In this document: positions 60,364 to 64,000 of the stretch, one piece after another
Layout: every line of letters begins with the position of its first letter
Position numbering within the stretch: the stretch's first letter is position 1
NCBI RefSeq assembly: GCF_008831285.2
Contig: NC_045143.1
Location: 21,766,302 to 21,830,301 of the forward strand
Direction of reading: 5' to 3'
Origin: Nymphaea colorata
Taxonomy: Eukaryota; Streptophyta; Magnoliopsida; Nymphaeales; Nymphaeaceae
DNA: 64,000 nt
The notes under the pieces: model-generated
Told to the model about the DNA's origin: nothing
What the model saw: the letters and a program-made list of their open reading frames with translations, nothing else
The model's database searches: none
Program-made: the position numbers and the translations under genes

Positions 60364-62790
60364 TGTCACACTCCAAACATAAAACGTTTTGGTGCAATGA
60401 TACAACGATTCAAAAGGAAATGAGCTACGAAAATCCAGACAATGGCGCAAACATTCCATTATATAACAAATTTCGTTCATCCAAAATTACTTTACATTTC
60501 TCAATAATACATATGACAAAAATGTCCCAAAAACATGACATTGATACCTAACAAAAAACAAGACATCAAAGAGACCTAAACATGACGCGCCGGTACAATA
60601 GACCCAAAACCTCCATAGTAGGATGTGAGTAGAGTCATCTGATCAACCTGCTGCCACGGATTTACTAAAACCTGAAAAAGAAAAACAACAAAAGGCTTAA
60701 CTTCGTAGTATGGTAGTATCCTAGACAATTCTTTAACCCACTTAGATAAAGGCTCAAATCTAGAATAAACAATTACGAAAGCAAATAACTATCATGTCAT
60801 GATAGGGCATAGAGTCACATGACTTGTCATGGAAGCTCCTCACATGTACCACGACATGTAAAGGCCACTCGATGGCCAGAATAACACATTCAATGGTCAC
60901 ATGCAATTCATGTATAAACACATCATTCACTTTCACTTCATTCACATTCTTTTCATTTACATTAGCTTAAGTAAAGTGACTGTTCCTGTGGGTGCAAACA
61001 CAGGCACATGCACACCACATGTGACCTACAGTCAGGAGACAGCCCCCGTGTTGGCCTAAAATGATATGACTCCATTCACGCTGCAGTGCAAGAGCAATCA
61101 TCCAATGGATGTGTGAATTTGAAGGAGAGTTGCTCAGCCTTTCCTACAACACCCAATTTGAAAAGGCAAGAGCCCAATGTTCCAAGCACATCACACAACG
61201 GTACCCTAGAGCCTTGAACCGCCTGCACTCCGAGTATAAGAGACCAGTGGTGGGCAGGACATCTCCCAAACACATAGCCACAACCCACTGGCCTCTCATC
61301 TCTTATCCTTTATTACTTATCATTATTAAAACACTTTCATTCACAAAATGACCTACTAGCTTATGAGGTTGGTTTACTTCGTGAGTGCACTCATGCCTCC
61401 AGTTGCCTCCACACAAACACATATAGTTAACATTCTTAGCTAGCCGTCATAACATGTTGGGTACAACTACCTTTCAATTTCATTCATTTGCATTCAGGCC
61501 CATGACAATGCATGTGCAACATATCACAACATTCACATTAGTCACACACATCAATCACTTCTTTCAAAACTTAGCCAAACCATGGAGACTAATCTCGATC
61601 CGTGATTGGCTCGTAGTTATCCTAGGTAATTATCATTTTAGGACATTTTCTAATGCATAATTAGGGTTGATGAGATACTCTACTCAATACCCCTCCTCAT
61701 CTGTCCTAAGTCGTTACCATTTCTAGCATGCAAATGCAATTGCGTAGTAATTTTAAAAACGAAACTAATCACATAAGCATTCAATTTCCAAGCATATATT
61801 CATTCAATCACATCACAATCATTTAATCACATCACAATCATAGGATCCAATCATCCTGAAAATACACATTCAAATGTTGGCCCCAGGCAGGGATTTGCCT
61901 GGAATGCCTCCATATCTATCGCGCATCAACAAAACACCCAAAACGCCTCGAGGTTCAAGTCTTGTTGCTCAAGTTTTACTGGATGTGCCCGGTGTACCTA
62001 CAAACATAATGAAGTCATAAGTTCTCTACTTGTGTCGTTGTACAATCTAGACAAATATAAAATATAATCATTGAGGCGTAGTCATCGCCTCAAGAGGGTG
62101 TCGACGGGAAGTATCGACCCAAAGCCCTCCAATAGGTTCTTCCCAACTCTTTGAGGTTGTCACCAAATGGTTTAAGCTCCGCACTTTCGATTTGAACCAA
62201 TCACTAATACGTTCCTCCCTTGCTTCCTAATTGCTTCAAATATTAACTCATCGTGCTAAAAAGATCATTGTAAACATGGATCATTGCCCCTCCAAAAAAG
62301 ATCATAAGTGTCACACTCCCACTATTAGAGTCCAAACTATTGTAGTGTTTTCGGCAGCCACCTCAAAGTATTTGAGTGATCCCCTAGCGGCTAGAATCAT
62401 AAAATGTTGCCACCACCAATGGCTTCTATTCGCTGTTATGAGGAGAAAAACGTGCCCCCAATGGCTTACCTACGCACTGTCGTGCTATGTCGCCTCTCCC
62501 TCTGGACTTGATAGGGAGAATTGGAACAAAGAGAGAGGTGATAGAACAACGAGACAGTGAGGAGGAGAAGAAAGAAGAAGAAGAAGGAAGAGACACAGAG
62601 AGAGACCAATGGCTTACCTGCGCACCACCGCCACTGTCATCTCTTCCACCTCTGATTTACACTACACGGCACGAACCAGCAACCCGTGATGAAGGCAGAG
62701 AGTGGGCGTGGGGCCCTCTTCACGTGCTGGATTCTGGGTCCAAGTTTGGATCCCGATCCAACCCAACCTACCCAAATGAAAATCGTTACA
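60364..62790 (-). mobile_element. chromovirus 5' LTR (2427 bp)
   Basis: Starts TGTCACACTCCAAACA and ends AAATCGTTACA on the plus strand, collinear with the 3' LTR. Small differences occur throughout, indicating an insertion old enough for the LTRs to diverge. Confidence 0.9.
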
Positions 62791-62795
62791 CTTTA
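62791..62795. repeat. chromovirus target duplication (right), CTTTA
   Basis: Partner of CTTTG at 52679-52683. Confidence 0.7.
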
Positions 62796-62837
62796 CACAT
62801 GAAGAGATTGGTTCCAACAACTCTAGCTAATGGCATA

Positions 62838-63520
62838 TGAGTTTGTCATGCAAGCTGAATATAAGTCAAGCATATCATCCAGATGCAGTACTTATGAAAA
62901 TCCTAGGTAGCAGAATATATTGGTCATCATCCCACAAATACATCTATAATTGTTTTTGTTCCTTTCACTGTTTTTACCATAGTATGTACATATGTTTTTA
63001 CCACCTCTTGTTTTTTATACATACACAAAGAATAAATAAAAAAGTTTGAAGATACCAAGTAAAAAAATCAAAATAACGGTACATCTATTAAGTAGTTATG
63101 CTACTAAACACTATAATTGCTACATTGTGTTTCATAAGGAAAAATGCTACCAAAGTCTTCTCCTCAAGTAGTATACCTCATCCCAGTATTGTCATCATTC
63201 TTTGGAAGTTTGGTATATGCTCCAAAGACGGTGATCAATCCCATCAGCTCATTCCACTACAATAAAGGGAAATTGTGGTATTAAGCTGGTAAATAGTGTA
63301 AACCTTCAACTTTTAACACTATAAAATAAGTTACCAAATTGTCAATTTTAACATCTTTACCCAAAAAAGTGCAACCCAAATAAGTTGCAATATTAGCCCA
63401 AAAGCATCTAGAAACCAAGCAAAAGATGAATGACTAGCAAGCATGAAAAAATGAAAATTTTACTCATTGAGATGGAAAAAAATCACGATAAAACAACCAT
63501 TGAATAAACATTGCAAGAAA
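62838..63520 (-). repeat. duplicated segment, copy B
   Basis: Second copy of 50673-51470, lying about 45 bp beyond the chromovirus. Same orientation, with a 100-bp deletion relative to copy A. Before the chromovirus arrived, the enoyl-ACP reductase relic and about 1.2 kb lay between the two copies. Confidence 0.85.
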
Positions 63521-64000
63521 TTTCATATTTAGTAACGTCAAAAATATGTAACTAAACATATTCTGTAACATGGTCTCAACGCTACCACATGTGTTACCAA
63601 ACGTTGCATGGTTGAAGCATTTGATGACAAAAAGTGACAACGTCACTGATGATATATTTTGTAACATGCGCTAGAACGTTACAAATTAACTAAATCCATG
63701 TTACAGATGCCCAAGTGATGAGGACGCAACGTGGACTTTAGTAACGCACTCACGCGTTACAAAATGAACTATTTTAAAAAATTAAAAATATCAACACCAA
63801 TTATTCCTAATACATTAGGACACACAAAACATAAGTAATTGACATCAAGGGTAAAGAAAAGAGAAGTGTGAAAATTCAGATTGACAAAGATAACATTTAG
63901 GTTTCCTTGTATAAGAAGCATAGTGTTTCATTTCTTAACAATCCAGCAAACATGCTCGTGCCCAACTCATGTCCAATGCTCAACTTCATTTTAGCAGCGT
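63521..64000. other. GTAAC-rich segment, possible transposon end
   Basis: Motifs GTAAC and GTTAC recur about a dozen times in both orientations between 63533 and 63775, for example TTTAGTAACG at 63529 and again at 63737. Sub-terminal repeats of a DNA transposon could look like this. No coding region or defined terminus is visible before the window ends. Confidence 0.35.

Larger units (their letters stand above)
52684..62790 (-). mobile_element. full-length Ty3/gypsy chromovirus (Tekay/Del-like)
   Basis: A complete minus-strand element of about 10.1 kb: 5' LTR 60364-62790, primer site 60347-60359, gag, zinc knuckle, protease, RT, RNase H, integrase, chromodomain, polypurine tract 55601-55614 and 3' LTR 52684-55600. 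Domain order and the chromodomain after integrase define a chromovirus; the long LTRs and the MLRKYVP and HDVFHVFM motifs fit Tekay/Del. Several stops and frameshifts make it defective, though the RT is open. It landed at the 5' edge of the enoyl-ACP reductase pseudogene. Confidence 0.92.

Overview
The window is nuclear DNA of a flowering plant. The evidence is a class II (CIN) TCP transcription factor with a miR319 complementary site, plant-type Ty1/copia and Ty3/gypsy retrotransposons (a chromovirus and a Tat-like element), CACTA and hAT-type DNA transposon remnants, and AT-rich spacers full of microsatellites. I cannot name the species. Only one gene looks intact: the TCP2/TCP24-like gene on the minus strand at 44924-46297. 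Almost everything else I can identify is a transposon or a pseudogene.

Layout. 1-3397: gene-poor, with a small GC-richer island near 1.95-2.25 kb. 3398-8900: three related CACTA 5' ends in the same orientation, the last followed by a decayed TNP2 transposase; a copia RNase H fragment sits between them. 8900-18070: a decayed Tat-type Ty3/gypsy element on the minus strand (gag, protease, RT, RNase H, integrase), followed downstream of integrase by a 42-bp tandem repeat array and interrupted by a small hAT-like MITE. 20107-24952: a very large imperfect inverted repeat with arms of about 2 kb. 25946-36833: a Ty1/copia element on the minus strand, bounded by a 5-bp target duplication (TATTA), whose 3' LTR has been split by a non-coding insertion of about 7.6 kb. 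36839-44923: spacer with a 160-bp tandem repeat and a long (TA)n tract. 44924-47700: the TCP gene with a probable 5' UTR intron and promoter. 48576-49410: two copies of one MITE family in opposite orientation. 50673-64000: a decayed enoyl-ACP reductase pseudogene cut at its 5' side by a full-length chromovirus (52684-62790, target duplication CTTTG/CTTTA), with a duplicated segment of about 0.8 kb lying on either side.

The TCP factor should act in the miR319/CIN-TCP module that restrains leaf-margin growth; it does not appear to work with any neighbour in the window. The rest is a record of nested insertion: copia interrupted by a later element, Tat interrupted by a MITE, and an old gene copy interrupted by a chromovirus. 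All identifications come from reading translations and comparing sequence by eye; percent identities and ages were not computed.
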